From: Protea cynaroides
Lineage: Eukaryota; Streptophyta; Magnoliopsida; Proteales; Proteaceae
Length of the DNA stretch: 64,000 bases
Direction of reading: 5' to 3'
NCBI GenBank assembly: GCA_028583415.1
Contig: CM053266.1
Coordinates: 45,816-109,815, forward strand
Both the position numbers and the translations under genes were made by a program. Shown in pieces: positions 32,575 through 43,686 of the stretch. The first letter of the stretch is position 1. Every line of letters begins with the position of its first letter. The notes below the pieces were generated by a model. It was not told the origin of the DNA. It did not search any database and saw nothing but the letters and a program-made list of their open reading frames with translations.

Positions 32575-34878
32575 TGTCACACCCCAATTCCCTACTGTTC
32601 AGAATGGTGTGATGAACCGCTAGCAAACCAACGGTTCAACCAGGATCTCAAGTAGGCTATCCCCACGTTATCTAAACTTACACACATCCGTAATCATAAT
32701 CAGAGTAAATACACCATAGCGGAAATCTTATAATAAAATGAACTGAGGATCTACTATGATAGTAATATTAAATAGAAAAATTATTCTGTATCAACTGAGA
32801 CATAAATAATTATCAAATACATGTCTTTATTAAATTCAAATAAAGAAACCTAAGAAAAATCTAGTCGAATACACATGAGTTGCACTCGCAAGAGGAGTCA
32901 TGTGTATCTACTTCAGCTTCAACTTCCATTGCCGCCACGTTCTCGTACGCTGGAGCATTCATGTATTCTTCAACTGTATAACCTGCATCATCAACTAAAA
33001 ATATTCGACGTCGAGGGGGTGAGCATACATCACGGCTCAGTGAGTAGACAAAACAATGCAACATTACATATGCATGCAATCAATTCATATCTTTGGTCTG
33101 GTTTATAGTTTGCAATGCGCAATAGAAAGGTTGGGTGGTCAAAGGTTAACATTTATTGACCCCGCCTCTATACACAGGGTGTGGAAGTTCGCCCGAAGGT
33201 TAACGTTTATCGTCATCCCCATCCACCCTAATCATGACATTATACAACAAAGGTTAACCTTTGTTGCTATATAATACCATCCCAACACGTAAGCCCCTGT
33301 TAGTGAGGGCTTGCAAACTGGGCTCGTAACTAACCAATCCTAATGCCAAATAGTGTATCCAAGGCCTCACCCCAGCATCCCTCAGAATGTCCATAGAGAT
33401 AGAGCTAAGGCCCCCGGGTAGAGTTAGAGACTACAAGGACCGAGACCACCTCCCCTGATACTCTATGACATAATAGTTCTGCTAAAGTAATGGCGATACG
33501 ACGATGCTAATACACAAGACTTGAGTTAGAGATAGAGCTAAAGTGCTGAGACCCACCAAAGGTTAACGTTTATTGACGTTCTCATCACACCTCCCCTGAT
33601 ACTCGCTCGCATCAAGTACACTAACCACACACATACAATCACATGCCTATTCCTATCATCATCATCTTCATATTATAAACAATAAAGTAAATATGCATGA
33701 ACAAATAATAGAAATATTGGATGACATGTTGTATGCACATTACAAATATATTCACATAGAATCAATCATGGCATTGGACTCAAGAAAATAGAAAACAGTT
33801 TGTTATTAACCAATTAGTTTAGAGTTCTATTTCCTCACCTTAGCTTGATAATAGATACTTTTCCAAGCTTTAGAATCACCTTTATATTGTTATTATCTTG
33901 CTAGAAGACCTAACAAAGTCGATAGAATTTAATTAGAATTAATTCTGAATTTAAAAACCATTCTGTCAACTGAGGGTCGGAGATAGGGTCGGAGTCATGA
34001 TCGACCCTAGGTGCGACCCTCCCTAAACTCTGAACTTCCCAAACACTGAGGGTCGATGGTCAGGATCACCTAGGGTCGGATGGTCTTCGACCCTCGGTGC
34101 GACCCTCAATGCACTTTGGTCCAATTCCCTCTTTTAGTCCATTCTTCGTGCTTGGGATCCTATGTCTTGCTCCTACTTTCCATTCTACATTCATTCCATG
34201 GTCTAAAACCATGTATAACCCACCTAGATAGCTTTCATGCATTCTCCTATGGTTTTCCATGAAAAACCTAACCATGGCTTGATGGTTTGGATTTCTCTGA
34301 GATCACACTCTCATCAATAGCTAACCTAAGGTCTGTAGAAACTCATGGAATTACTATCCATACCTGAGAAGAATACTCCTTCTCTGCAAATCTTCCCTTT
34401 TGGCTAAATTCTCTTCCTTGTTTCTCTTCTTCATCTTCTCCTTCTCTTCTCTTTCGCTCAATTCAACTAGGGTTGTAAAAGGAGTGAAATAGGCTTAGGG
34501 ACGTCCTTTAAATAGAGTAGGAACATCATAAAATAAGTCCCTTTGAGATTAGGAAAGAATCCCAATCGAAAATTAGGAAATTTTTTAATTTTATTTCCTA
34601 CAGTAACCGAGGGTCGATGGGAGGGTCGATGATCCCGTCGACCCTAGGGTTCAAGATGTCCGACCCTCCCTTCAAAATTAAGGGTCTGACTTTCTGCTTT
34701 GGGAGGTCCGACCCTGCTTAGCTGGGTATGTGACCCTCCCCTTAAATTAAGTGTTTTTGGGTCGATTTGATACCTGGGATCTCGATCTCCTTCACGCCCT
34801 GGGTCCATTTGACTCGACCATGATAGGTAAACCTGGTTCAAGGTGGTAAGATCGGGTTAGATTGACACGGGTCTTACA
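32575..34878 (-). repeat. F 3' LTR
   Basis: TGTCACACCCC to GTCTTACA, 2304 bp. It contains the open short frame (32861-33079, in-frame ATG at 33064) and four copies of a GGTTAACGTTTATTG-like motif (about 33140, 33202, 33250, 33556). GAGGGTCG repeats lie at 33970-34110 and 34605-34740. Confidence 0.93.
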
Positions 34879-36207
34879 ACTCCCCCTACTTATAAAAATT
34901 TTGTCCTTGAAATTGTACGTACCTTCTAAATCAAATAAGTGAGGGTATTGCTTTCGCATTGCATTCTCTTCTTCCCATGTAACTTCTTCCATGTCTCTAC
35001 TTTTCCATGTGACCTTAACATAATAGATATCTCGATTGCGTAGTCGTTGAACCTTTCGACTGGTGATTTTAGTTGGCATCACTTCAATGGTCAAATCTTC
35101 TATCAAATCAGGTAAGTCTTCGATCAAAACGTGCGTTGGATCCTTGACATATTTCTTCAATAGGGAAATGTGAAATACGTCATGCACACTTGACATAGAT
35201 GGTGGTAGTGCTAACTGATAAGCCACTTTTCCATGCTTAGATAGAATTTCGTACGGCCCAACATATCTTGGACTCAGTTTCTCTTTCTGCCCGAACCTTT
35301 TCAATCCTCGCATAGGTGATACTTTCAAGAATACTTTATCACCTACGGTGAACTGAAGATATCTGCGTCGAGTATCTGCATATTGCTTCTGACGGTTCTG
35401 AGTTGTTCTTAGTCTTTCCTTGATAATATCGACCACTCGGCAAGTCTCTTCAATAAATTCTAGCCCAACAATACTACGTTCTCCAACTTCATTCCAAAAC
35501 AAAGGAGTTCGACACTTTCTGCCATACAGTGCTTCATAAGGTGACATCTGTATAGTAGCCTGATAGCTATTGTTATAAGAGAACTCGATCAATGGTAACT
35601 TTTCGTCCCATGATCCTTTAAAATCAATTACACATGCTCGTAGCATATCTTCTAGAATCTGGATTGTACGCTCTGACTGTCCGTCTGTCTGTGGGTGGAA
35701 TGCAGTACTGAACTTCAACGTTGTACCCAGAGCCTTTTGCAATCCTTTCCAAAACTTGGAAGTAAATCGTGGATCTCTATCAGACACAATACTTTCTGGA
35801 ACACCATGTAATCGAACAATATTATCCACATACAGCTTTGCTAACCTTTCCAGTGTATACTGAGGTCGTATCGGTATGAAGCGAGCTGTTTTTGTTAGAC
35901 GGTCCACAATCACCCAAACTGCGTCAACTACTCGAGGAATCAGTGGTAGTCCCGTGACGAAGTCCATAGTGATGCAGTCCCATTTCCATGCTGGTTTTGG
36001 TAACGGCTGTAACAGTCCTGCGGGTCTTTGTCGTTCAGCCTTTACTTTCTGACAATTCAGGCATTGAGACACGAACTTGGCTACATCTGCTTTCAATCCC
36101 CTCCACCAATATAGTTTCTTTACATCATGATACATTTTTGTACTTTCAGGATGTATCGAATAGATGGTGGTATGGGCTTCCTTCATCAGTCGGTGTCTAA
36201 TGTCCAT
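34792..36207 (-). CDS. pol: F integrase with chromodomain-like tail (3' part of pol)
   Basis: An open frame of 471 codons, the 3' piece of pol split from the 5' piece by a small duplication, so its first Met (MDIRHRLMKEAH) is not a natural start. The zinc finger residues are H12, H19, C48 and C51. The catalytic triad is D81 (TMDF), D142 (SDRD) and E178 (GQSE), with 35 residues between the last two. After the catalytic core come MRGLKRFGQKEKLSPRYVGPYEIL and VFHISLLKKYVKDP. A chromodomain-like segment follows at roughly 375-430 (EVMPTKITSRKVQRL, YYVKVTWKSRDMEEVTWEEEN), typical of Tekay/Del chromoviruses and thought to direct insertion into heterochromatin. No stop precedes the PPT, so the frame runs through it and 87 bases into the LTR. 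Confidence 0.88.
   Translation of the reverse strand: MDIRHRLMKEAHTTIYSIHPESTKMYHDVKKLYWWRGLKADVAKFVSQCLNCQKVKAERQRPAGLLQPLPKPAWKWDCITMDFVTGLPLIPRVVDAVWVIVDRLTKTARFIPIRPQYTLERLAKLYVDNIVRLHGVPESIVSDRDPRFTSKFWKGLQKALGTTLKFSTAFHPQTDGQSERTIQILEDMLRACVIDFKGSWDEKLPLIEFSYNNSYQATIQMSPYEALYGRKCRTPLFWNEVGERSIVGLEFIEETCRVVDIIKERLRTTQNRQKQYADTRRRYLQFTVGDKVFLKVSPMRGLKRFGQKEKLSPRYVGPYEILSKHGKVAYQLALPPSMSSVHDVFHISLLKKYVKDPTHVLIEDLPDLIEDLTIEVMPTKITSRKVQRLRNRDIYYVKVTWKSRDMEEVTWEEENAMRKQYPHLFDLEGTYNFKDKIFISRGSCKTRVNLTRSYHLEPGLPIMVESNGPRA
34879..34888 (-). other. F polypurine tract
   Basis: TAGGGGGAGT on the minus strand directly before TGTAAGACC; one G shorter than in A and J. Confidence 0.8.
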
Positions 36208-36217
36208 ACTTTCTGTT

Positions 36218-38367
36218 TCAGGTACACATATTCATTCTTCTTTTGTATTTCAGTACCTTCTCTTGGTCCAAGGTGAACTCAGGGTTAGTCCTACCTTTCT
36301 TGATATCTTCTTGTACTGTTCTCAAATAAGGATCCGATTTGATAGCTGTCTTCACTTCCTCCATTATGTCCGGTATAATCTTCAATGCAGCGAACATATT
36401 TGAAAACCGATGAATGAACCCTTGGTTGGCTGATTCATCCGTTGCGTCTATCACATACTTCTCGTTTCCGTGATTGAATACCATTTTGGTAGTACACATT
36501 GCTGCAGTTGTGCTAATCTCTCCTTGCGATTTTATCATTGCTTTTCTGCTTAACGCATCCGCTACTACGTTTGCTTTTCCTGGATGATACTGGATATCAC
36601 AATCATAGTCTTTTAATAGTTCCAGCCATCTTCTTTGTCTCATATTCAGCTCCTTCTGATTAAATAAATAAGTAAGACTTTTATGGTCCGACTTAATCTG
36701 GAATTTCTCCCCGTATAGGTAATGTCTCCATATCTTGACCGCATGTACTACTGCCGCTAGCTCCAGATCGTGAGTGGGATGATTTTTCTCATGTACCTTT
36801 AACTGTCTTGAAGCATAAGCAGTCACTTGCTCTCCTTGCCTAAGCACACATCCCAATCCCAATCCCGACGCATCAGTGTATAAAGTAAATGTCTGTCCTG
36901 GAACGGGAATAGTCAAAATCAGAGCAGATATCAATCTGGTCTTCAGTGTTTGAAAACTCTTTTCACATTTATCGGTCCACATGAACTTTTCACCTTTCTT
37001 AGTCAAACTGGTGAGAGGTACGGCAATCCGGGAATAGTTTTCTACGAATCTCCGATAATAATCAGCTAGACCCAAAAAACTTCTGATTTCCGAAACGCTC
37101 TTTGGTTCTTCCCACTTTACAATAGCCTCAATCTTGCTGGGGTCCACTTTGATTCCTTCAGCGGATACTACATGGCCTAAGAAGGCGACTTCACTTAGCC
37201 AAAACTCACACTTTGCAAATTTGGCATATAGCTTCTCTTTCCATAAACGTTGTAGGGCAGCATTTAGGTTCTTGATATGAGTCTCTTTGTCCTTGGAGTA
37301 TACCAATATATCATCAATAAATACTATAACCGATGTATCCAACATGTCGTGGAAAACCTGGTTCATTAGTTCCATAAAAGTTGTTGGTGCATTTGTTAAT
37401 CCAAAAGACATGACCAAAAACTCATAATGTCCGTATCTGGTCCTGAAATCTGTCTTAGGAATATCACCCTCTTTAATCTTCAATTGATGATAGCCCGATC
37501 GAAGATCGATCTTAGAAAATACCTTTGCCCCTTGCAACTGATCGAACAAGTCATCGATCCGTGGTAGTGGATATCGATTCTTGATTGTCAGTTTGTTCAA
37601 CTCCCGATAGTCGATGCATAATCGAACACTATCGTCCTTCTTCTTCACGAATAACACCGGCGCTCCCCATGGTGATATACTGGGTCGAATATAACCCCTG
37701 TCCAGTAGTTCTTGTAGTTGAACCTTCAGTTCCTTCAGTTCAGTAGGTGCCATTCTATAAGGTGCTTTTGATACTGGTGCGGCTCCAGGTATCAGATCTA
37801 TCACAAACTCTATGGCTCGGTCAAGTGGTATTCCTGGTAGTTCCTCTGGAAATACGTCAGGATAGTCCCGCACGACTTCAATATCTTCCATTTGTGGTGA
37901 TTCCTTGGTTAGGTCGACCACTGATACTAGATATCCGACTGCCCCTTTCTCAAGGCATCTCTTAGCCTTTAGTGCTGAGAGTATGAGCTTGCGTCTACGG
38001 GGAAGATTGGTTCCCGTAAAACTGAATTCTGCTCCTACTTGGTCTTTAAATGTTAGCTTCTTTTCGGCGCATAGTAGGTTCGCAGAATGCCGAGCTAACC
38101 AGTCTATTCCCAAGATGACGTCAAAGTCTGCCATCTCAAGTTGTATCAAGGTTGCATCTAAGGTTTTCTCACCAATGTGGACTGGACATGGTCCATATCC
38201 TTTCTCTAATTTTAATTCTAACCCCATCGGTGACCGTACAAGTAATTTGTAGTCTAATGTTTTGATGGGTAAGTTTATCTTCTTTCCGAATGACACAGAT
38301 ATAAATGAATGAGTAGCTCCTGAATCAAAGAGTACTCTGGCGGGTGCGCCATTTATTGGTACGATAC
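36218..38367 (-). CDS. pol: F protease, reverse transcriptase and RNase H (5' part of pol)
   Basis: Open from the predicted intron acceptor at 38367 to 36218. The protease catalytic DSGATHSFISV lies just before the first Met at 38296. Counting from that Met, VILGIDWLARHSANLL follows in the linker, RT starts near residue 175 (APVLFVKKKDDSVRLCIDYREL), FIDD is at 326-329 and GLADYYRRF follows. RNase H is at about 470-600, with the acidic residues in YTDASG, DLELAA, KSDHKSL and VVADALS all present. The frame ends at RRMNMCT, where a 4-bp duplication shifts it; the integrase piece continues in the other frame. It is the best preserved pol in the window and looks catalytically complete apart from that break. 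Confidence 0.88.
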
Positions 38368-38438
38368 CTGTGATTTATTTTAACTTAGTCTACATGCTCA
38401 CACAATATAATTACAACTTCAAAAAGTTTCAGTCATAC
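38368..38438 (-). other. Predicted gag-pol intron of F (71 nt)
   Basis: GTATGACTGAAACT to AATCACAG on the minus strand, flanked by ATAG|GTAT and CACAG|GTAT. The branch-like TGTAGACTAAG is about 20 nt from the acceptor. The length is 71, where other copies have 69 or 70, yet the spliced frame is the same. Confidence 0.6.
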
Positions 38439-39678
38439 CTATGACCACATCGGGTGATGCGGCCGTATCCTCGGATGTAACAGCATATACCCGTCCCCGA
38501 TGGAATTGCTTTTTGGGCTTAGGGTACTCTCTTGCCATATGTCCTGGTTGGTTACAGTTATAACACTTTGGACTTTCAGAATTTGGCTTTGGCTGAGGTT
38601 GTGTCCCTGGAGTAGTCTTGGTTGCAGCATTAAAATTCTGAGGGCGGAAAGGCTTATATGTCTGGTTATTGCTTCTGTTAAAAGAATTTCTGGCTGGCCT
38701 TTTGATACCCCGGTTCTGTGTGAAATAACTCTCCTTCTGGCTCGATTCAATAACTCGATCTATTTGGACAGCTTCATTATAAATCTTCTTTTCTAAGCCC
38801 AGAACATGCTCTCTGATGCTTCCTCTCAGTCCCGTGATGAACCTACGGGTTTTGGTTTCTTTTTCCTGCATACTCAATGGTGCGAAGAAAAATAGCTCCT
38901 CATAACGCCGTTGGTATGCATCCACTGACATCTGTCCCTGATATAAACTCAGAAACTCCTTCTCCATAGAATCTCTGAAGCTTCATGGAAAATACTTCTC
39001 AAAGAAAGCTTATTTATATATAGCCCAAGTCAATATGGCATGCTTGGTCAATAGATAGGCCCGAGTAGATTTCCACCAGTGATGTGCATCGCCTTTGAGC
39101 ATGAAGGTGGCACATAATACTTTCTCTTCTTCTGTAATAGTCATCATAAAAAAATTTCTCTCCATCTCGTCTATCCAGTGTGCTGGCCATAATGGATCAG
39201 ACGGCTTGCCATTAAATTCCCTAGGCTTCATCTTCAAAAACCTCTCAACCAGTTGTGAGTGATCCATCTGATTTTGGTATGCCCCAAACATAGGGGGTGG
39301 ATACTGGTAATTAACCTGAACAGCTTCTGGAGCCTGTACTAGAATCTATGCAGCAGGTTGTTGAGGTGTCAGAGGTGCTGGGTGGTTACCCACCGGTGCT
39401 GCACTGGCTTATCCTGTCTGCATAGGTGCAGCTTGAGTGGCTTGGAATATAAAACCCATCGCAACTTGCATCTGTGCCTATGCGTGTTGCATCTGTTGCA
39501 GCTGCTGAGCCAGATTCATCACCACGGTTGTTAGCTCTGGTGGAGGAGGTGACAAATTTGTAGGGTTTGCCAGTTCTGGATTGCCCGATGCATAATTATT
39601 TTCCTGACTAGACTCCTCCACAGGTGGTGGTGGTGGAACTGCATTTCGGTTCTGTCGGGTTACCCTACGTCCAGACAT
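38419..39678 (-). pseudogene. gag: F gag
   Basis: Starts MSGRRVTRQNRNAVPPPPPVEESSQEN at 39678. Capsid MDHSQLVERFLKMKPREFNGKPSDPLWPAHWIDEMERNFFMMTITEEEKVLCATFMLKGDAHHWWKS is open at 39010-39291. The final 182 codons are open (38419-38967) and include the CCHC knuckle CYNCNQPGHMAREY, where the last Cys is replaced by Tyr, so the finger is probably inactive. Nonsense codons lie near 38985, 39007, 39345, 39412 and 39479. The damage is mostly single-base. Confidence 0.88.
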
Positions 39679-39818
39679 AATTCCTTCTGTGATTGGTGCT
39701 GCCTGAAATCATCGAATAGGTGAGACAATCATTTATACTTCATGTAGGCACACTACCCGATATAAAATTCCAATTCCAGCTCATTTTTAAAATTCCAATT
39801 CCAGCTCTGATACCAAGT
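39679..39818 (-). other. F short leader: junction of the lost antisense gene
   Basis: Only 140 bases separate gag ATG from the LTR. A 16-base sequence, AATTCCAATTCCAGCT, occurs twice here (about 39763 and 39791), the second copy running into the PBS. The deleted part corresponds to the whole antisense gene, its intron and the GGTCG array. Confidence 0.75.
39804..39815 (-). other. F primer binding site
   Basis: TGGTATCAGAGC on the minus strand, intact despite the adjacent deletion. Confidence 0.9.
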
Positions 39819-42122
39819 TGTCACACCCCAATTCTGCACTGTTCAGAATGGTGTGATGAACCGCTAGCAAACCAACGGTTCAACCAGGATCTCCAGTAGA
39901 ATATCCCCGTGTTATCTAAACTTACACACATCCGTAATCATAATCAGAGTAAATACACCATAGCGGAAATCTTATAATAAAATGAACTGAGGATCTACTA
40001 TGATAGTAATATTAAATAGCAAAATTATTCTGTATCAACTGAGACATAAATAATTATCAAATACATGTCTTTATTAAATTCAAATAAAGAAACCTAAGAA
40101 AAATCTAGTCAAATACACATGAGTTGCACTCGGAAGAGGAGTCATGTGTATCTACTTCAGTTGTAGCTTCCATTGTCTCCACGTTCCCGTACGCTGGAGC
40201 ATTCATGTATTCTTCAACTGTATAACCTGCATCATCAACTAAAAATATTCGACGTCGAGGGAGTGAGCACACATCACGGCTCAGTGAGTAGACAAAACAA
40301 TGCAACATTACATATGCATGCAATCAATTTCATATCTTTGGTCTGGTTTATAGTTTGCAATGCGCAATAGAAAAGTTGGGTGGTCAAAGGTTAACGTTTA
40401 TTGACCCCGCCTCTATACACAGGGTGTGGAAGTCTGCCCGAAGGTTAACGTTTATCGTCGTCCCCATCCACCCTAATCATGACATTATACAACAAAGGTT
40501 AACATTTATTACTATATAATACCATACCAACACGTAAGCCCCTGTTAGCGAGGGCTTGCAAACTGGGCTCGCAACTAACCAATCCTAATGCCAAACAGTG
40601 TATCCAAGGCCTCACCCCAGCATCCCTCAGAATGTCCATAGAGATAGAGCTAAGGCCCCCCGGTAAAGTCAGAGACTACAAGGACCAAGACCACCTCCCC
40701 TAATACTCTACGACATAATAGTTCTGCTAAAGTAATGGCAATACGACGATGCTAATGCCAAAGACTTGAGTTAGAGATAGAGCTAAAGTGATAAGACCCA
40801 CCAAAGGTTAACGTTTATTGACGTTCTCATCACACCTCCCCTGATACTCACTCGCATCAAGTACACTAACCACACACATACAATCATATGCCTATTCCTA
40901 TCATCATCATCTTCATGTTATAAACAATAAAGTAAATATGCATGAACAAATAATAGAAATATTGGATGACATGTTGTATGCACATTACAAACATATTCGC
41001 ATAGAATCAATCATGGCATTGGACTCAAGAAATAGAAAACAGTTTGTTATTAACCAATTAGTTTAGAGTTCTATTTTCTCACCTTAGCTTGTTAATAGAT
41101 ACTTCTCCAAGCTTTAGAATCACCTTTATATTGTTATTATCTTGCTAGAAGACCTAACAAAGTCGATAGAATTTAATTAGAATTAATTCTGAATTTAAAA
41201 ACCATTCTGTCAACTGAGGGTCGGAGGTAGGGTTGGAGTCATGATCGACCCTGGGTGCGACCCTCCCCAAACTCTGAACTTCCCGAACACTGAGGGTCGA
41301 TGATCAGGATCACCTAGGGTCGGATGGTCATCGACCCTCGGTGAGACCCTCGGTGCACTTTGGTCCAATTCCCTCTTTTAGTCCATTCTTCATGCTTGGG
41401 ATCCTATGTCTTGCTCCTACTTTCCATTCTACATTCATCCCATGGTCTGAAACCATGTATAACCCACCTAGATAGCTTTTAGGCATTCTCCTATGGTTTT
41501 CCATGAAAAACCTAACCATGGGTTGATGGTTTGGGTTTCTCCAAGATCACACTCTCATCAATAGCTAACCTAAGGTCTGTAGAAACTCATGGAATTAGTA
41601 TCCATACCTGAGAAGAATACTCCTTCTCTGCAAATCTTCTCTTTTGGCTAAATTATCTTCCTTGTTTCTCTTCTTCCTCTTCTCCTTCTCTTCCCCTTCG
41701 CTCAATTCAATTAGGGTTGTAAAAGGAGTGAAAGAGGCTTAGGGACGTCCTTTAAATAGAGTAGGAACATCCTAAAATAAGTCCCTTTCAGATTAGGAAA
41801 GAATCCCAATCGAAAATTAGGAACTTTCCTAATTCTATATCCTATGGTAACCGAGGGTCGATGGGAGGGTCGATGATCCCGTCGACCCTAGGGTTCAAGA
41901 TGTCCGACCCTCCCTTCAAAATTGAGGGTCTGACTTTCTGTTTTGGGAGGTCCGACCCTGCTTAGCTGGGTATGCGACCCTCCCCTTAAATTAAGAGTTT
42001 TTGGGTCAATTTTATACCTGGGATCTCGATCTTCCTCACGCCCTTGGTCCATTTGACTCGACCATGATAGGTAAACCTGGTTCCAGGTGGTAAGACCGGG
42101 TTAGATTGCCACGGGTCTTACA
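39819..42122 (-). repeat. F 5' LTR
   Basis: 2304 bp, near-identical to the 3' copy. TATTTAAA on the minus strand at 41751-41758, next to GGACGTCC. Four GGTTAACGTTTATTG-like motifs. The short open frame is intact at 40105-40323 (in-frame ATG at 40308). Confidence 0.93.
40105..40323 (-). other. LTR short open frame, F 5' copy
   Basis: MLHCFVYSLSRDVCSLPRRRIFLVDDAGYTVEEYMNAPAYGN... ending DSSSECNSCVFD and TAG. Open, with an in-frame ATG. Same length as E and H apart from the start. Confidence 0.4.
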
Positions 42123-42127
42123 GAGGT
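42123..42127. repeat. Right target-site duplication of element F (GAGGT)
   Basis: Copy of 32570-32574. Confidence 0.9.
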
Positions 42128-43406
42128 CGCAAGGTGAACTTGGCTGAGTTAGCCTTGTTCAATGTGGAGAGAGCATTTGGGGATATGGGATGGCTCCCTG
42201 TCATCACTTATGACGCCTGTACCTGCCCTGAATTCGTACGCCAGTTCTATTGTAACCTCCAGGTGTGGTGGGGGATTACAATGACGTGGAGAGGGGTGAT
42301 GAGCTGCGCATCACGAGCTACGTCAAGGGAGTTGACTTCTCATTTGATTATCGACAGCTGGCCGACCTACTAGGCATTTCTTATCCTGGCCCCATGGTTT
42401 TCTATGCTCCTAGAGAGCCCCAGTTCTTCTCTCTACAGATGAGGGTTGAGATCGATAGTCAACTCATTTGACCTGATCGCTGGCAGATGAGGGCATGTTA
42501 TCTGCGTTCTGATCCACGGGTATACTGCAAGATCATTCAGCATTACCTGATACCGCAGAGTGGTCATTACGAGAGGGTCTCCTAGCTGACCCAGTATCTC
42601 CTATACTGTATATGCACTAGAGAGTCTATCTTCCTTCCATACATCATCATGCGTACCATGATCAGCGCCACGTTGCCCAGTCATACGGGCAACCTTCCTT
42701 ACGGACGCATGATCACTACCTTGCTTACCCGCCTGGGGGTTGACTTATTGGATGAGAAGATTCTGGAGAAATCCTTCTCATCACCTCTAGATTGGGAGGC
42801 TATTTGCAAGAAGGGCATGCGGGATGCCCAGGTCAGTGATGAGGAAAGGAATGCGATGGTGCGCCCTCGCACTCGCGTAGAGATGGCTGACGCTGAGGCA
42901 GCAGGAGCAGCCGCTGGAGTTCATGGGGAGCCTGCTGGTGATGATGACTTTTTGTACATGGATGTGGACTCCATACCCCCTCCTTCACCTACACATACTG
43001 CTGGAGCTAGTACTTCTTATGCGGCTGGTCCTTCTCATGCGGCTAGTCCTTCACACACACCTTCTGATATAATGGGGATATTGCATGAGATCAGAGAGGC
43101 TCAGCGCAGATCTGATCTAAGGATGGGGAGTTACTAGACACTCAGCGTGTGAGAGTGGATGAGCTACTAGACACCCAGCGCATATCAGACATGAGGATGG
43201 GAGAGCTCATAAATGCTCAGCGCCGGTGAGATATGCGTATGGAGGAGCTTTTGGGTACTCAGCGCGTGACTGATCAGTGGTTGGCTGGTCTCACAGCTAG
43301 TCTTCAGACGACCCAGACTCAGGCAGCCTGGTTGACTAGAGTCTACGCTGAGGATTATGACAGAGACCGTGAGGCGCCGCCTCCTCCTTCACCTCCAGCT
43401 TCATGA
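42123..43406 (+). pseudogene. E antisense gene, remainder after F
   Basis: Continues the 35 codons at 32470. A two-base duplication near 42266 shifts the frame. TGA lies at 42469 (after SQLI) and TAG near 42585 (Gln in SQLTQ). The part 42649-43137 is open (MRTMISATLPSHTGNLPYGRMITTLLTRLGVDLL to the linker FLYMDVDSIPPPSPTHTAGA). A one-base loss near 43127 and a stop near 43228 follow. The tail again has four to five coiled-coil repeats as in D and ends REAPPPPSPPAS and TGA. Confidence 0.82.
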
Positions 43407-43671
43407 TTGTATTTATTTTCTTTCTTTGTACTACAGAGTAACTGTCTGGGTTGTGGACTGTACTCTGCTTTAGGTATTTATATACGTTTGTTTCTCTCTC
43501 ATTGTATTTAAAATTGTTCTCCCTTTAATAGATGCATTATTCTCTTTTTAAGTTTGGTCCCAAACATCACTTGTGTTTATAGTGTGTTAATATTGCAGTT
43601 TTTACTTTTATCCTATCTCAGTTCACAATTTGTCGTGAAGGTATGCCAGTTTAGCGAACAAGGCCTGAGAT

Positions 43672-43683
43672 GCTCTGATACCA
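43672..43683 (-). other. E primer binding site
   Basis: TGGTATCAGAGC on the minus strand, three bases from the LTR. Confidence 0.9.
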
Positions 43684-43686
43684 AGT

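Larger units (their letters stand above)
32575..42122 (-). mobile_element. Element F, youngest-looking copy, without the antisense gene
   Basis: A two-LTR element of 9.5 kb inserted in the antisense gene of E, with TSD GAGGT. The LTRs look about 97% identical by eye. Pol is nearly complete; gag has at least four stops. The distance from gag ATG to PBS is only about 125 bp, against about 2.5 kb in A, B and J, because the antisense gene and leader array are gone. Confidence 0.93.
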
